Below are positions 1 to 7,048 of a stretch of 39,398 nucleotides of DNA, piece after piece. Location: the NCBI GenBank assembly GCA_017889705.1, contig JAGGAB010000055.1:1-39398 (forward strand), given 5' to 3'. Position numbers and translations under genes: made by a program. The stretch is from Bacillota bacterium (lineage in GTDB: Bacteria > Bacillota > Negativicutes > Sporomusales > Sporomusaceae). Below the pieces are notes generated by a model, which made no database searches, was not told the DNA's origin, and worked only from the letters and a program-made list of their open reading frames with translations. Positions within the stretch are counted from its first letter, which is position 1. The number at the start of each line of letters is the position of its first letter.

Positions 1-345
1 GTTATTTTCATCCTACCATAGGAGGCTTTCTGTTTCATCTTCCCATTTTCGGGTTCACTTCAATTTTCTCCTGCGGAACGCTTTTTCCGGCAATGGCCGG
101 GTGGTTACGAGGGTGCAGAGCATAAACACTACGGAGGCACAGGCGGCCGTTATGCATAAACGGAGGTTAAGCGCCAGCGGCGAAGCGTTGTATGACGATC
201 TCCTATGCCGGGTTTTGTACTCGAGACCTCTGTTTTATAAAGTCTCTTTCGTATCCTAAACCAATAACCACTAAAATGCCCACGCAGGTGATTACTACTT
301 GTGTTAAAAAATATTTTTATTTACCAACTCTGTCTACTGAAATCC
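1..345. other. Unassigned G+C-rich segment
   Basis: I see no supportable gene here. Positions about 60-230 are richer in G+C than the flanks and carry several short inverted repeats (CCGG at about 95 and 106, CGCC/GGCG at about 171-181) and ACGGAGG twice. One forward frame is open from the window edge to about 261, but its translation is low in hydrophobic core, has no recognisable motif and no start within the window. It may be the end of a decayed mobile element or an RNA; nothing decides this. Confidence 0.3.
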
Positions 346-1272
346 TCATAGCTTGTTGTCGACGTTTTCAGCCTCACATCTGGGATTCGCTGGACGCGTT
401 GTCAGATAAACGCCAAGAATTATTAACAGGGTGCTACATGCTTTGGCGAGGCTAAAGGGCTCACCTAAAAAAACAATGGACTGCACGATCGCAAAGACTG
501 GAACGAGGTTCATAAAGACAGCGGTTCGCGGTGCTCCAATTTGTTGAATCCCAATCATTTGGAATAAATAACCGCCAACAGAGGCGAACAATGCCATATA
601 CAAAACTGCCAGCCACCCGCCAAGGGTGACCGAATTCAAATAAGTAGCGGGATTTTCCCATAACACAAAAGGGATAGATACAACCGTACAAACCAAAAAG
701 GTATAAGCAGTAATCATGATGGGCGATAATCCATGCCTCTGCATTACACGTCTGCTAATTAATGAATAGACTGCCATGCAGCATACCGCAAGAAACATCA
801 TGACATCCCCCGGATTAAACTGCATCCCCCTGGCAAACAGAGTCCCCCCGTCTGTTACGACCATAACCACTCCCAAAAAAGAAAGTGCTATACCGATTAC
901 TTGGGTCAAACCCATTCTTTCCTGGCAAAACAAATACGCCATTAATGCCGTAATCATTGGGTTAGTTGCGCCAATTAATGAAGAGTTAATGGCTGTTGTG
1001 TGTTTTAGACAGATGAAAAATAGCCCATGATAAAAAAAAGTACCAATAACACCGAGCAAAATCAGCCAGGGCCAATCTGCTTTTTCAGGAATAAGATGCT
1101 TAGGCTCTTTCCAGTATAAAACAGCAAAAATAAACGGCAGAGCAACAATAAAGCGAAAAAAAATTAAAGAAAATGCCGGAAATTCCATGACGGCTAATTT
1201 CCCAGTAATAAAGGCTCCTGAGAAAAACAGATCCATTAAAACCAACATGACATAAACTAAAGTACTAGACAT
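346..1272 (-). CDS. DMT-superfamily (EamA) transporter
   Basis: Inner-membrane protein of 308 aa with about ten hydrophobic segments arranged as two EamA repeats, the usual architecture of drug/metabolite exporters of the RhaT/YdcZ superfamily. The N-terminal repeat ends near the conserved 'ALMAYLFCQERM' region; the second contains 'NLVPVFAIVQSIVFLGEP', the typical EamA signature with a conserved Glu in helix 9. The start is the ATG at 1272 because it has an AGGAGG 5 nt upstream; an upstream in-frame ATG at 1305 has no SD. Substrate cannot be predicted. It is convergent with nothing and is separated from the tRNA-Val unit by about 310 bp. Confidence 0.88.
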   Translation of the reverse strand: MSSTLVYVMLVLMDLFFSGAFITGKLAVMEFPAFSLIFFRFIVALPFIFAVLYWKEPKHLIPEKADWPWLILLGVIGTFFYHGLFFICLKHTTAINSSLIGATNPMITALMAYLFCQERMGLTQVIGIALSFLGVVMVVTDGGTLFARGMQFNPGDVMMFLAVCCMAVYSLISRRVMQRHGLSPIMITAYTFLVCTVVSIPFVLWENPATYLNSVTLGGWLAVLYMALFASVGGYLFQMIGIQQIGAPRTAVFMNLVPVFAIVQSIVFLGEPFSLAKACSTLLIILGVYLTTRPANPRCEAENVDNKL

Positions 1273-1550
1273 TTTTCCTCCTAGCGAAAAACAGTAACTG
1301 TTCATAAACGGTACTTTATTGGGTTCTCTCTAATTACCATAATCTCCTTCACATTTTCAATTGAGTAATTGCATAATTCCCTACTAAACAAAGCGGTGTT
1401 TTCTATACAAATAACTCTTTAGGCACCATTGATTTATAAGCTTTTCACCTATTCTTCAACTATCGTAAACAAAAATAGCACTTAAGAAAATATGCCCCCA
1501 AAGGCATGTGCTGGAACTCTGACTACATCTACCTATCCTGAGCAAAATAA
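1273..1550. other. Intergenic region, little visible
   Basis: AT-rich spacer between the EamA gene and the tRNA-Val terminator. The only structure I see is a small hairpin (ATGCC/GGCAT, about 1492-1506) followed on the minus strand by a T-rich run, possibly a weak terminator. No convincing ORF or riboswitch. Confidence 0.3.
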
Positions 1551-1551
1551 T

Positions 1552-1577
1552 AAGCTTCGCAGAAATCTGCGAAGCTT
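1552..1577 (-). terminator. Terminator of the tRNA-Val unit
   Basis: Perfect 12-bp inverted repeat (AAGCTTCGCAGA / TCTGCGAAGCTT, 2-nt centre) directly after the tRNA 3' end, followed on the minus strand by TTATTATTTT. Confidence 0.8.
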
Positions 1578-1582
1578 GATTT

Positions 1583-1659
1583 TGGTGGGGTTAAACGGAC
1601 TCGAACCGCTGGCCTCTTCGATGTCAACGAAGCGCTCTAACCAACTGAGCTATAACCCC
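1583..1659 (-). tRNA. tRNA-Val (anticodon GAC)
   Basis: Full cloverleaf on the minus strand: acceptor GGGGTTA/TAACCCC, D-arm GCTC/GAGC, anticodon arm CTTCG-TTGACAT-CGAAG with anticodon GAC, T-loop TTCGAGT and an encoded CCA. It is transcribed from the promoter at 1780-1808 and is preceded by a decayed tRNA-like sequence (1684-1767). A second tRNA-Val (TAC) lies at 18551. Confidence 0.95.
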
Positions 1660-1676
1660 ATATAAATTATAAGAAG

Positions 1677-1697
1677 GGGGTAGCAAGGACTACCCCT
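1677..1697 (-). other. Hairpin between tRNA remnant and tRNA-Val
   Basis: GGGGTAG / CTACCCC with a 6-nt loop, overlapping the 3' end of the tRNA remnant. It lacks a real T-run, so a processing or spacer structure is as likely as a terminator. Confidence 0.4.
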
Positions 1698-1767
1698 TAC
1701 ATTTAAGATAAGACAAACAGACTAGCTTTTGTAACGTAGTACTATAACCAACTGAGCTATAGTCCCT
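1684..1767 (-). pseudogene. Decayed tRNA remnant
   Basis: On the minus strand the 5' half of a tRNA is intact (acceptor GGGACTA, then TAGCTCAGTTGGTTA, the same D-arm as the neighbouring tRNA-Val), but the second D-stem strand is altered, no anticodon stem of 5 bp can be formed and there is no TTCGA T-loop. A TAGTCCT that could pair with the acceptor lies 84 nt from the 5' end. The upstream promoter has the right spacing for this to have been the first tRNA of the unit. Confidence 0.65.
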
Positions 1768-1779
1768 AAACACATATGT

Positions 1780-1808
1780 ATTATATTACGGTCAACTACG
1801 AAAGTCAA
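1780..1808 (-). promoter_or_regulatory. Sigma-A promoter of the tRNA-Val unit
   Basis: TTGACT (1808-1803), 17-nt spacer, TATAAT (1785-1780). The predicted transcription start falls about 6 nt before the tRNA-like 5' end at 1767. Confidence 0.8.
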
Positions 1809-1822
1809 GCAGCAAAATAAAA

Positions 1823-2956
1823 TTAGTATAGAATATTATTGGCAATTACCAGACGTTGAATTTGATTAGTGCCTTCATAAATTTGCATGATCTTGGCATC
1901 GCGCATGTATTTTTCTGCTGGGTATTCTTTAGAATAACCATATCCGCCCAATACTTGAACAGCATCGGTTGTAACCTTCATGGCAGTATCGGCAGCGAAA
2001 CATTTGGCGATTGCTGATTCTTTAGTATAAGAAACTCCCTGGTCTTTTAACCAGCAGGCTTTGTATACCAATAACCGGGCTGCTTCAATTTGCATAGCCA
2101 TATCAGCCAACATAGCCTGCACAAGTTGGAATGATGCAATTGGCTTATCAAATTGTACACGTTCTTTGGAATATTTGACAGCCAATTCAAAGGCGGCTTG
2201 GGCTAAGCCTACAGATACTGCACCAACAAATGGCCTAGCAGCATCAAGTGTTTTCATGGCAATTTTAAAGCCTTCTCCCTCGCGACCAATTCTATTAGTG
2301 GCAGGAATACGTACGTTTTCCAAAACCAATTCACAGGTGTTGGAAGCCCTAATACCCATCTTCTCTTCTTCTTTACCTACTGAGAAACCCGGGGTGCCAC
2401 GGTCAACAATAAAGGCAGTTAACCCACGAATACCAGCAGTCTTGCGGGTATTTGCAAAAATAACGTAGATTTCAGCAATACCGCCATTTGTAATAAAGCA
2501 TTTAGTGCCATTAAGTATATAGTCATCACCGTCTTTTACAGCTGTGGTCGCAACAGCTCCTGCATCAGAACCGGCACCTGGCTCAGTCAGCGCAAAGGCA
2601 GCCAATTTCCCGTCATTTATAACGTCAAACATTTTGCGTTTTTGTTCTTCACTTCCCAGCAGAACAACCGGATAGGAAGCCAACGCATTCGCAGCTGTAG
2701 TAGTAGCTACGCCGGCACAACCTTTACCTAGTTCTTCATAAATAAGTGCAATGGAAAGCGCCTCAAGACCTGGTCCATCATATTCTTCGGGTACTGTCAA
2801 ATTAAGCAAACCTGCCTCATCCAGCTTCCTCCATAAATCTGCTGGAACAACGCCTTCTTTATCCATTTCCAAAGCGTGAGGCGTAATTTCTTTAGCGACA
2901 AAATCTTTTACCATTTTTTGCAGATCAAGTTGATCGGGAGTAAAGTTAAAATCCAT
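1823..2956 (-). CDS. Acyl-CoA dehydrogenase (short-chain/butyryl type)
   Basis: FAD flavoprotein of 377 aa, the usual length, oxidising acyl-CoA to enoyl-CoA with an electron-transferring flavoprotein as partner. N-terminal helical domain, then the FAD/substrate signature 'FALTEPGAGSDAGAV' (about 125-140), middle beta-domain with 'CFITNGGIAEIYVI', and C-terminal helical domain with 'QVLGGYGYSKEYPAEKYMRDAKIMQIYEGTNQ' split around the catalytic Glu of the YEGTNQIQR motif. Start ATG has AAGGAGG 6 nt upstream. It is monocistronic here: no etfAB, crotonase or thiolase gene follows, so whether it serves butyrate formation or another acyl-CoA is open. Confidence 0.93.
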   Translation of the reverse strand: MDFNFTPDQLDLQKMVKDFVAKEITPHALEMDKEGVVPADLWRKLDEAGLLNLTVPEEYDGPGLEALSIALIYEELGKGCAGVATTTAANALASYPVVLLGSEEQKRKMFDVINDGKLAAFALTEPGAGSDAGAVATTAVKDGDDYILNGTKCFITNGGIAEIYVIFANTRKTAGIRGLTAFIVDRGTPGFSVGKEEEKMGIRASNTCELVLENVRIPATNRIGREGEGFKIAMKTLDAARPFVGAVSVGLAQAAFELAVKYSKERVQFDKPIASFQLVQAMLADMAMQIEAARLLVYKACWLKDQGVSYTKESAIAKCFAADTAMKVTTDAVQVLGGYGYSKEYPAEKYMRDAKIMQIYEGTNQIQRLVIANNILY

Positions 2957-3003
2957 GCCTTGCCTCCTTGTGGTAGTGACATTACCAAAAAATCCTAATC
3001 TTA

Positions 3004-3032
3004 AGTATACCGCATATTTTTTTTTTTGTTAA
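3004..3032 (-). promoter_or_regulatory. Sigma-A-like promoter of the acyl-CoA dehydrogenase gene
   Basis: TTAACA (3032-3027), 17-nt spacer containing a run of A, and TATACT (3009-3004), about 50 nt before the start codon. Confidence 0.65.
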
Positions 3033-3062
3033 CACCCAAATTGATAAATAAGTGAAAAAACT

Positions 3063-3515
3063 CTATTTTAATAATAATCTGGCACCTATTGCTAGAAGTG
3101 CCAAACCCAATACCTGTTTTGGACTACATGCTACACGCTCAAGGCCAAAGCCTCCTACATAATCAATGATAATGGCAGTTAGTACTTGTCCTACAATAAT
3201 GGCAGTTGTAGCATTAGCAACTCCGACACTGGGAATACTGGCAGCCACAAGATAGATTATGGCTACGCCTACAATCCCTCCTAACCAAGAATACCAAGGA
3301 GCTTCCTGCCATAAATAAAGATTGCCTTTACCCATGTTGCCTAAAAACAGCAAAATCACAACTAACACGGTGCCTGTAAGCTGGACTACAAAAGTAGCTT
3401 CTAATAGGCCAACTACCTTACTTAACGCCGTATTAAGCGAACCTTGAATCGCCATCAATACTCCTGAAAGACATGCCAACACTAAGGGCAGCATTTCATT
3501 TGAAATAAAGTTCAA
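3063..3515 (-). CDS. Small DMT-family membrane protein (DUF606/YdcZ type)
   Basis: Membrane protein of about 150 aa with five predicted hydrophobic segments, matching the half-size DMT proteins of the YdcZ/DUF606 family, which act as pairs or homodimers. Visible features: 'GVLMAIQGSLNTALSK' in helix 1 and 'TTAIIVGQVLTAIIIDYVG' in helix 4, both typical of this family. Start: a TTG at 3521 is only 2 nt from GGAGG, so the TTG at 3515 (8-nt spacing) is preferred; the ATG at 3494 region is also possible. Substrate unknown. Confidence 0.8.
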   Translation of the reverse strand: MNFISNEMLPLVLACLSGVLMAIQGSLNTALSKVVGLLEATFVVQLTGTVLVVILLFLGNMGKGNLYLWQEAPWYSWLGGIVGVAIIYLVAASIPSVGVANATTAIIVGQVLTAIIIDYVGGFGLERVACSPKQVLGLALLAIGARLLLK

Positions 3516-3610
3516 TGCCAAATCCTCCGTAAAATATTAAAATTCTATCTGTAGTATAATACTGAGAGCTTTTTAATATTCGAGAGGATATCGGCAGAAA
3601 TTGCTGTTTA

Positions 3611-3641
3611 AAAATAAAAAAGCAGGCCGCAGCCTGCAATT
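3611..3641 (-). terminator. Terminator after the 3D-domain gene
   Basis: GCAGGC / GCCTGC with a 4-nt loop (3622-3637), followed on the minus strand by TTTTTTATTTTT; it overlaps the end of the gene that stops at 3642. Confidence 0.85.
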
Positions 3642-4280
3642 TTAGTCAAGTACATAAACGGTTACTCTTTGAACACCAAAATTCAAGGCTTCACCGTGAC
3701 TGTCAAAAGCTAAATCAATACGATTGCCTTTGATTGCGCCACCGATATCGTCAGCTACTGCATAGCCATATCCTTGAACAAACAATCGGGTTCCTAGCGG
3801 AATAACCGACGGATCGACAGCAACTAAACCTTTACGCAGCAAGTTACCCCCATATGTATAATTTCCATTACCGGGATCATATGCCGAATAGGCTGATGCT
3901 TTCATTACAAGAGACCGGCTGTATCTGCTCGGCTCGCCAGCAATACGTCCGATATAAGTAAAAGTTTCTTTATCAACAATGCCATTTACAGTTAGGTTGA
4001 CGCTTTTCTGGAACTCTTTCACAGCCTTAGCGGTAATTGGCCCAAATATACCGTCAATTTCTCCGGCATAAAAGCCGCCATCGGCTAAATGCTTTTGGAT
4101 AACCCGCACTTCATCGCCGCGAGCCCCAATCGTTATCGCCGGTTTTTCCACAGCTTTTTCAACCGGCTTTTCTTGTGGTTTTTCTGTTGGCGCGACCGGC
4201 AAAGCAAACGCTGCTGGCGGAATACTAACCACTAACAAAACAAACAAAATAAACAAGGACTTTAAAAATGAAGTCTTCAA
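3642..4280 (-). CDS. Secreted peptidoglycan-binding 3D-domain protein
   Basis: 212 aa. Signal peptide at 1-26 (MKTSFLKSLF..., cleavage near 'AFA'), a Lys/Pro/Glu-rich linker, one PG_binding_1 domain (about 50-108, 'GDEVRVIQKHLADGGFYAG...DGIFG'), then a C-terminal 3D domain (about 125-212). The three Asp of the 3D fold are visible in AVDP, VADDIGG and NRIDLAF, as in MltA/YocH/Rpf-like lytic enzymes. It probably acts on peptidoglycan outside the cytoplasmic membrane. Start TTG has AGGTG 5 nt upstream. The 5' leader is a c-di-AMP riboswitch, so expression should respond to c-di-AMP. A paralogous 3D domain is encoded at 5414-6202. Confidence 0.9.
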   Translation of the reverse strand: MKTSFLKSLFILFVLLVVSIPPAAFALPVAPTEKPQEKPVEKAVEKPAITIGARGDEVRVIQKHLADGGFYAGEIDGIFGPITAKAVKEFQKSVNLTVNGIVDKETFTYIGRIAGEPSRYSRSLVMKASAYSAYDPGNGNYTYGGNLLRKGLVAVDPSVIPLGTRLFVQGYGYAVADDIGGAIKGNRIDLAFDSHGEALNFGVQRVTVYVLD

Positions 4281-4299
4281 GAAATCACCTCTCTTTAAA

Positions 4300-4430
4300 C
4301 ATATGCCTCCGAGGTTAGCTGTCGGGTTAGGGTCAAAGAGAAGGAAAAGAGAATCACCCCTCGCATGTTAGCGAATTCACCCCTGTATATTTTATGGTTC
4401 CCCCGTACCTTATAAGGATTCGGCATTATA
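4300..4430 (-). ncRNA. Cyclic di-AMP riboswitch (ydaO/yuaA)
   Basis: On the minus strand the conserved blocks appear in order: GCCGAATCC, GGTACGGGGGAACCA, GGGGTGAATTC, GAGGGGTGATTCTC, then CTAACCCGACAGCTAACCTC and GGAGGCAT closing P1 against AATGCC. These are the hallmark sequences of the ydaO/yuaA motif, which binds c-di-AMP and usually turns off cell-wall hydrolase and osmolyte genes. It ends about 20 nt before the TTG start of the 3D-domain gene, with the gene SD immediately downstream. No classical terminator is obvious, so control may be through the downstream helix or translation. Confidence 0.93.
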
Positions 4431-4541
4431 TATAGGATACACGCACAACATAGCTTGGTCAAATTCGTTAAAAGGCTATAATTTACAATTAACACTAATT
4501 TTCGGCAGTTGCTAGTTGTTTTAGCAAAAATGCTTATGATT

Positions 4542-5261
4542 CTATATCCCTAACGCTCCACAAAACTCACTGGTAGCTATACCAGTAGAAGTTAGTCCTT
4601 TATCAGTCTGATACGTTTTGATAGCATCTTCTGTTATCGTGCCAAATAATCCATCAGCTCTCCCCTGAAAATAGCCAAGCTCTTTTAATTTTAGTTGTAA
4701 TGCAACAACGTCTGGCCCCGAAGTTTTATATTTTAAATCTCTTTTTACTTTGGAGGTTCGGCCTTCAATACGTACCGGAGTGCCAATAGGAATCCATTCA
4801 AATAATTCTTCGACATCCTTATTGCGTAGTCTAATGCAGCCATGACTTGCGAACTGCCCTATTGACCAAGGCTTATTGGTACCATGTATGCCATAGGTAC
4901 CCCATGGTACATTTAACCCCATCCAGCGCGTTCCAAAGCCTGTTCCCCAGTTATAATCTTTCCAGACTACATTCCATTCCCCGATCGGAGTGGGAGTTTT
5001 ACTTTTGCCAACTGCAATCCGATATTTTTTGTATATTTGACCATCATTATATAATTCAAGTGTTTTGGCTTGCGTATTAATTATCACATTCACGTTGCCT
5101 GTAGGTGCTTGTGTGGAATGCTCGGTATTAAGTGCTGCTAAATCTTGTTCATCCATATACTCAAAGCCAATGATACTAAAAACAATGCTTATTACAGCCA
5201 AAATAGCTATACCATAAAATAGCGTTTTTTGTCTAAACCGTAACGGTAAAATAAAATTCAC
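4542..5261 (-). CDS. Membrane-anchored L,D-transpeptidase (YkuD) with PG-binding domain
   Basis: 239 aa from the GTG at 5261, chosen because AAGGAGG lies 8 nt upstream; a TTG at 5342 would add 27 residues but has no SD. N-terminal transmembrane anchor (about 15-33), YkuD domain (about 55-168) with the catalytic signature HGTNKPWS...ASHGCIRL (His126, His140, Cys142), and a C-terminal PG_binding_1 domain (about 178-235). YkuD enzymes make 3-3 cross-links or attach to peptidoglycan via an acyl-enzyme at the Cys. It lies between two 3D-domain genes, a small cell-wall remodelling group, but each has its own leader or terminator. Confidence 0.9.
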   Translation of the reverse strand: MNFILPLRFRQKTLFYGIAILAVISIVFSIIGFEYMDEQDLAALNTEHSTQAPTGNVNVIINTQAKTLELYNDGQIYKKYRIAVGKSKTPTPIGEWNVVWKDYNWGTGFGTRWMGLNVPWGTYGIHGTNKPWSIGQFASHGCIRLRNKDVEELFEWIPIGTPVRIEGRTSKVKRDLKYKTSGPDVVALQLKLKELGYFQGRADGLFGTITEDAIKTYQTDKGLTSTGIATSEFCGALGI

Positions 5262-5388
5262 CCAACGCCCCTCCTTGCAGCCATAATATTCTCTCCCAAT
5301 ATATGCCGATACCCAAAATAATATGAACAAGACCCACTCCAACTATAACAATGCAGAAGAGTAAATATGCTATTCACTACTTATAAAT

Positions 5389-5416
5389 AGAAAAAACCGG
5401 CTGTAATAGCCGGTTA
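5389..5416 (-). terminator. Terminator after second 3D-domain gene
   Basis: AACCGGCT / AGCCGGTT with a 5-nt loop (5395-5415), overlapping the TAA stop; minus-strand T-run TTTTTTCTATTT. Confidence 0.85.
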
Positions 5417-6202
5417 GTTTAGAATATATACCTTAACTTTTTGAATTCCATAGTCTAATGCTTCTTGCCTGGTATTAAACGCTAAGTCTATACGATTTCC
5501 TTTAATGGCTTTACCTTGATCGTCGGCTACAGCCTCGCCATAACCTTCAACCCAAAGTTTGGTTCCCATAGGAATAATAGCAGGATCTACAGCTACTACA
5601 CCTTTCTTTACTTTGCCACCGACATAAGTTAGGTCATTCCATTTACCATTATCAAGAGGCCCTGGGGCATATGCCGTAGCCGTCATATCAAGAAGCTTAC
5701 GGTAGTTTTGGGGATCACCAGTAAGTGAACTATTATTTTGAACGGCTTGGGGCTTTAGTACGTTGTTGCTATTTAACAAATTAGCAAGTAGCGTAAGTTT
5801 ATCCTGATAGCCTGCCAAACGGCTGTCTAGTTCTTCTTTAGCTTTATTTTGCAGGTTACTGCGCATAGCAGTCTCAACGGCTGTAATAATATCGGCTTTA
5901 TTGGCAACGACTTCTTGCAAAGGTTGGTGCTGAGCCAGCGCACTAAGCTCATTAATCACATCAGCTTTACCGGCACGCTCCAGCACATTTTTGGCAAGAA
6001 CATTTACTAACAACTGCTTATCATCTTGTGTTAATGTTTTTGGCATTTTTATTAATTCTTGTATTTGGTCGGCAGTTGTTTTCCCGGTAACGACTTCTGA
6101 TAGTCTATCCTCCCAAAAAGCAGCCTGAGCCCCAGGAACATTTGCTGAAAACACAGGCACTCCCAGCAGCATCAACATGATTGCAGCTATCTTTTGCTTC
6201 AA
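5414..6202 (-). CDS. Secreted 3D-domain cell-wall protein
   Basis: 262 aa. Signal peptide (about 1-27, cleavage near 'AQA'), a helical, charged middle region (about 30-165) with no domain I recognise, then a 3D domain (about 170-262) with VAVDP, VADDQG and NRIDLAF carrying the three conserved Asp. The 3D half is clearly related to the protein at 3642-4280 (shared 'KLW/RLFV.GYG.AVADD..GAIKGNRIDLAF' pattern), but the PG-binding domain is replaced by the helical region. TTG start with AAGGAG 8 nt upstream. Likely a lytic transglycosylase-like or cell-wall-binding protein; catalytic activity is inferred from the family only. Confidence 0.85.
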   Translation of the reverse strand: MKQKIAAIMLMLLGVPVFSANVPGAQAAFWEDRLSEVVTGKTTADQIQELIKMPKTLTQDDKQLLVNVLAKNVLERAGKADVINELSALAQHQPLQEVVANKADIITAVETAMRSNLQNKAKEELDSRLAGYQDKLTLLANLLNSNNVLKPQAVQNNSSLTGDPQNYRKLLDMTATAYAPGPLDNGKWNDLTYVGGKVKKGVVAVDPAIIPMGTKLWVEGYGEAVADDQGKAIKGNRIDLAFNTRQEALDYGIQKVKVYILN

Positions 6203-6317
6203 ATAGAATACTCCTTCCAGCTATGGGGTGGTTCGATGGTGAGTTTAACATAAAATGCCCATAATAGCTAGCGGTAAAATCAAGCAACGGACAAACAACC
6301 TAACCTTTAGTATTTAT

Positions 6318-7019
6318 TTATAAAGCTATAACACCAGCTGCAAATACCGGAGCAACATCAAGCATATCTTGCTGTAAACACAGCGCAATATCATTTTCAA
6401 AACCTATACGGCACAAATAGGCCGCATGTGATGATTGTAGTACCCGGTTTGGCAGGTTACCGCTAAAATCCCGATACATCGCTTGCACAGCCATTGCAGT
6501 ATCACTTAATTCAGTAATATGATGTAACTGCTCAACTGCCAGACCGGCACATAAAGTATCTTCTAAAGAAAACTTGCCATCTGAGCCGGCACATACAAAT
6601 ACGACGTCTTTCTTAGCCTGCTGCAAAACGTAAATTATGGCAGAAGCGTTCGCGAAAGACATTGTGTATACCTTTGGCGCAGTAGCAGCTTTATTCAAAG
6701 CCACAGTACCATTTGTCGTCGTCATAACAATAGTCTTGCCTGCTACCTGTTCCCTGCTGTATTCATAAGGTGAGTTTCCTAAATTAAAGCCTGAAATCAA
6801 CAGGCCTTCACGTTCGCCGGCTAATAATACATCCGGATTTTGGAGCTTTATTGCGCGTGCTTCTTCTACAGAGCTTACAGGCATTATACATTGACAGCCA
6901 TTAGCGCAGGCAGTGGCAATGCTGGTAGTTGCGCGCAGCACATCAATGACTACCGCATAATAACCGCTATATTTTTCAGCATTAAAATCGTTAGGGGTAA
7001 AACAAACATCAAGCTTCAA
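6318..7019 (-). CDS. comB: 2-phosphosulfolactate phosphatase family protein (ComB)
   Basis: 233 aa, the normal length for ComB, the Mg-dependent phosphatase that hydrolyses 2-phosphosulfolactate in coenzyme M synthesis in archaea. Recognisable ComB blocks: VIDVLRATTSIATACANGC (about 25-43), 'LLAGEREG', 'GFNLGNSP', 'TTTNGT' and 'VFVCAGSDGKFSLEDTLCAG'. TTG start with AGGTG upstream. It follows the M20 amidohydrolase gene by 29 nt and may be cotranscribed with it. No other coenzyme M or sulfolactate gene is in the window, so the physiological substrate in this bacterium is unclear. Confidence 0.87.
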   Translation of the reverse strand: MKLDVCFTPNDFNAEKYSGYYAVVIDVLRATTSIATACANGCQCIMPVSSVEEARAIKLQNPDVLLAGEREGLLISGFNLGNSPYEYSREQVAGKTIVMTTTNGTVALNKAATAPKVYTMSFANASAIIYVLQQAKKDVVFVCAGSDGKFSLEDTLCAGLAVEQLHHITELSDTAMAVQAMYRDFSGNLPNRVLQSSHAAYLCRIGFENDIALCLQQDMLDVAPVFAAGVIAL

Positions 7020-7048
7020 AGAAAGACACCTCGTTCATCAAACTCTGT

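Noticed and set aside
1..10. Possible minus-strand CDS start (ATGAAAATAAC) at the left edge
   Set aside because: No SD at useful spacing and only three codons visible.
461..691. 76-aa minus-strand ORF within the EamA gene
   Set aside because: Overlapping frame without SD; the EamA frame is supported by family features.
2061..2468. 135-aa plus-strand ORF inside the acyl-CoA dehydrogenase gene
   Set aside because: Antisense shadow; no SD and no recognisable domain.
4295..4495. 66-aa minus-strand ORF
   Set aside because: It covers the c-di-AMP riboswitch; the conserved RNA blocks explain the sequence.
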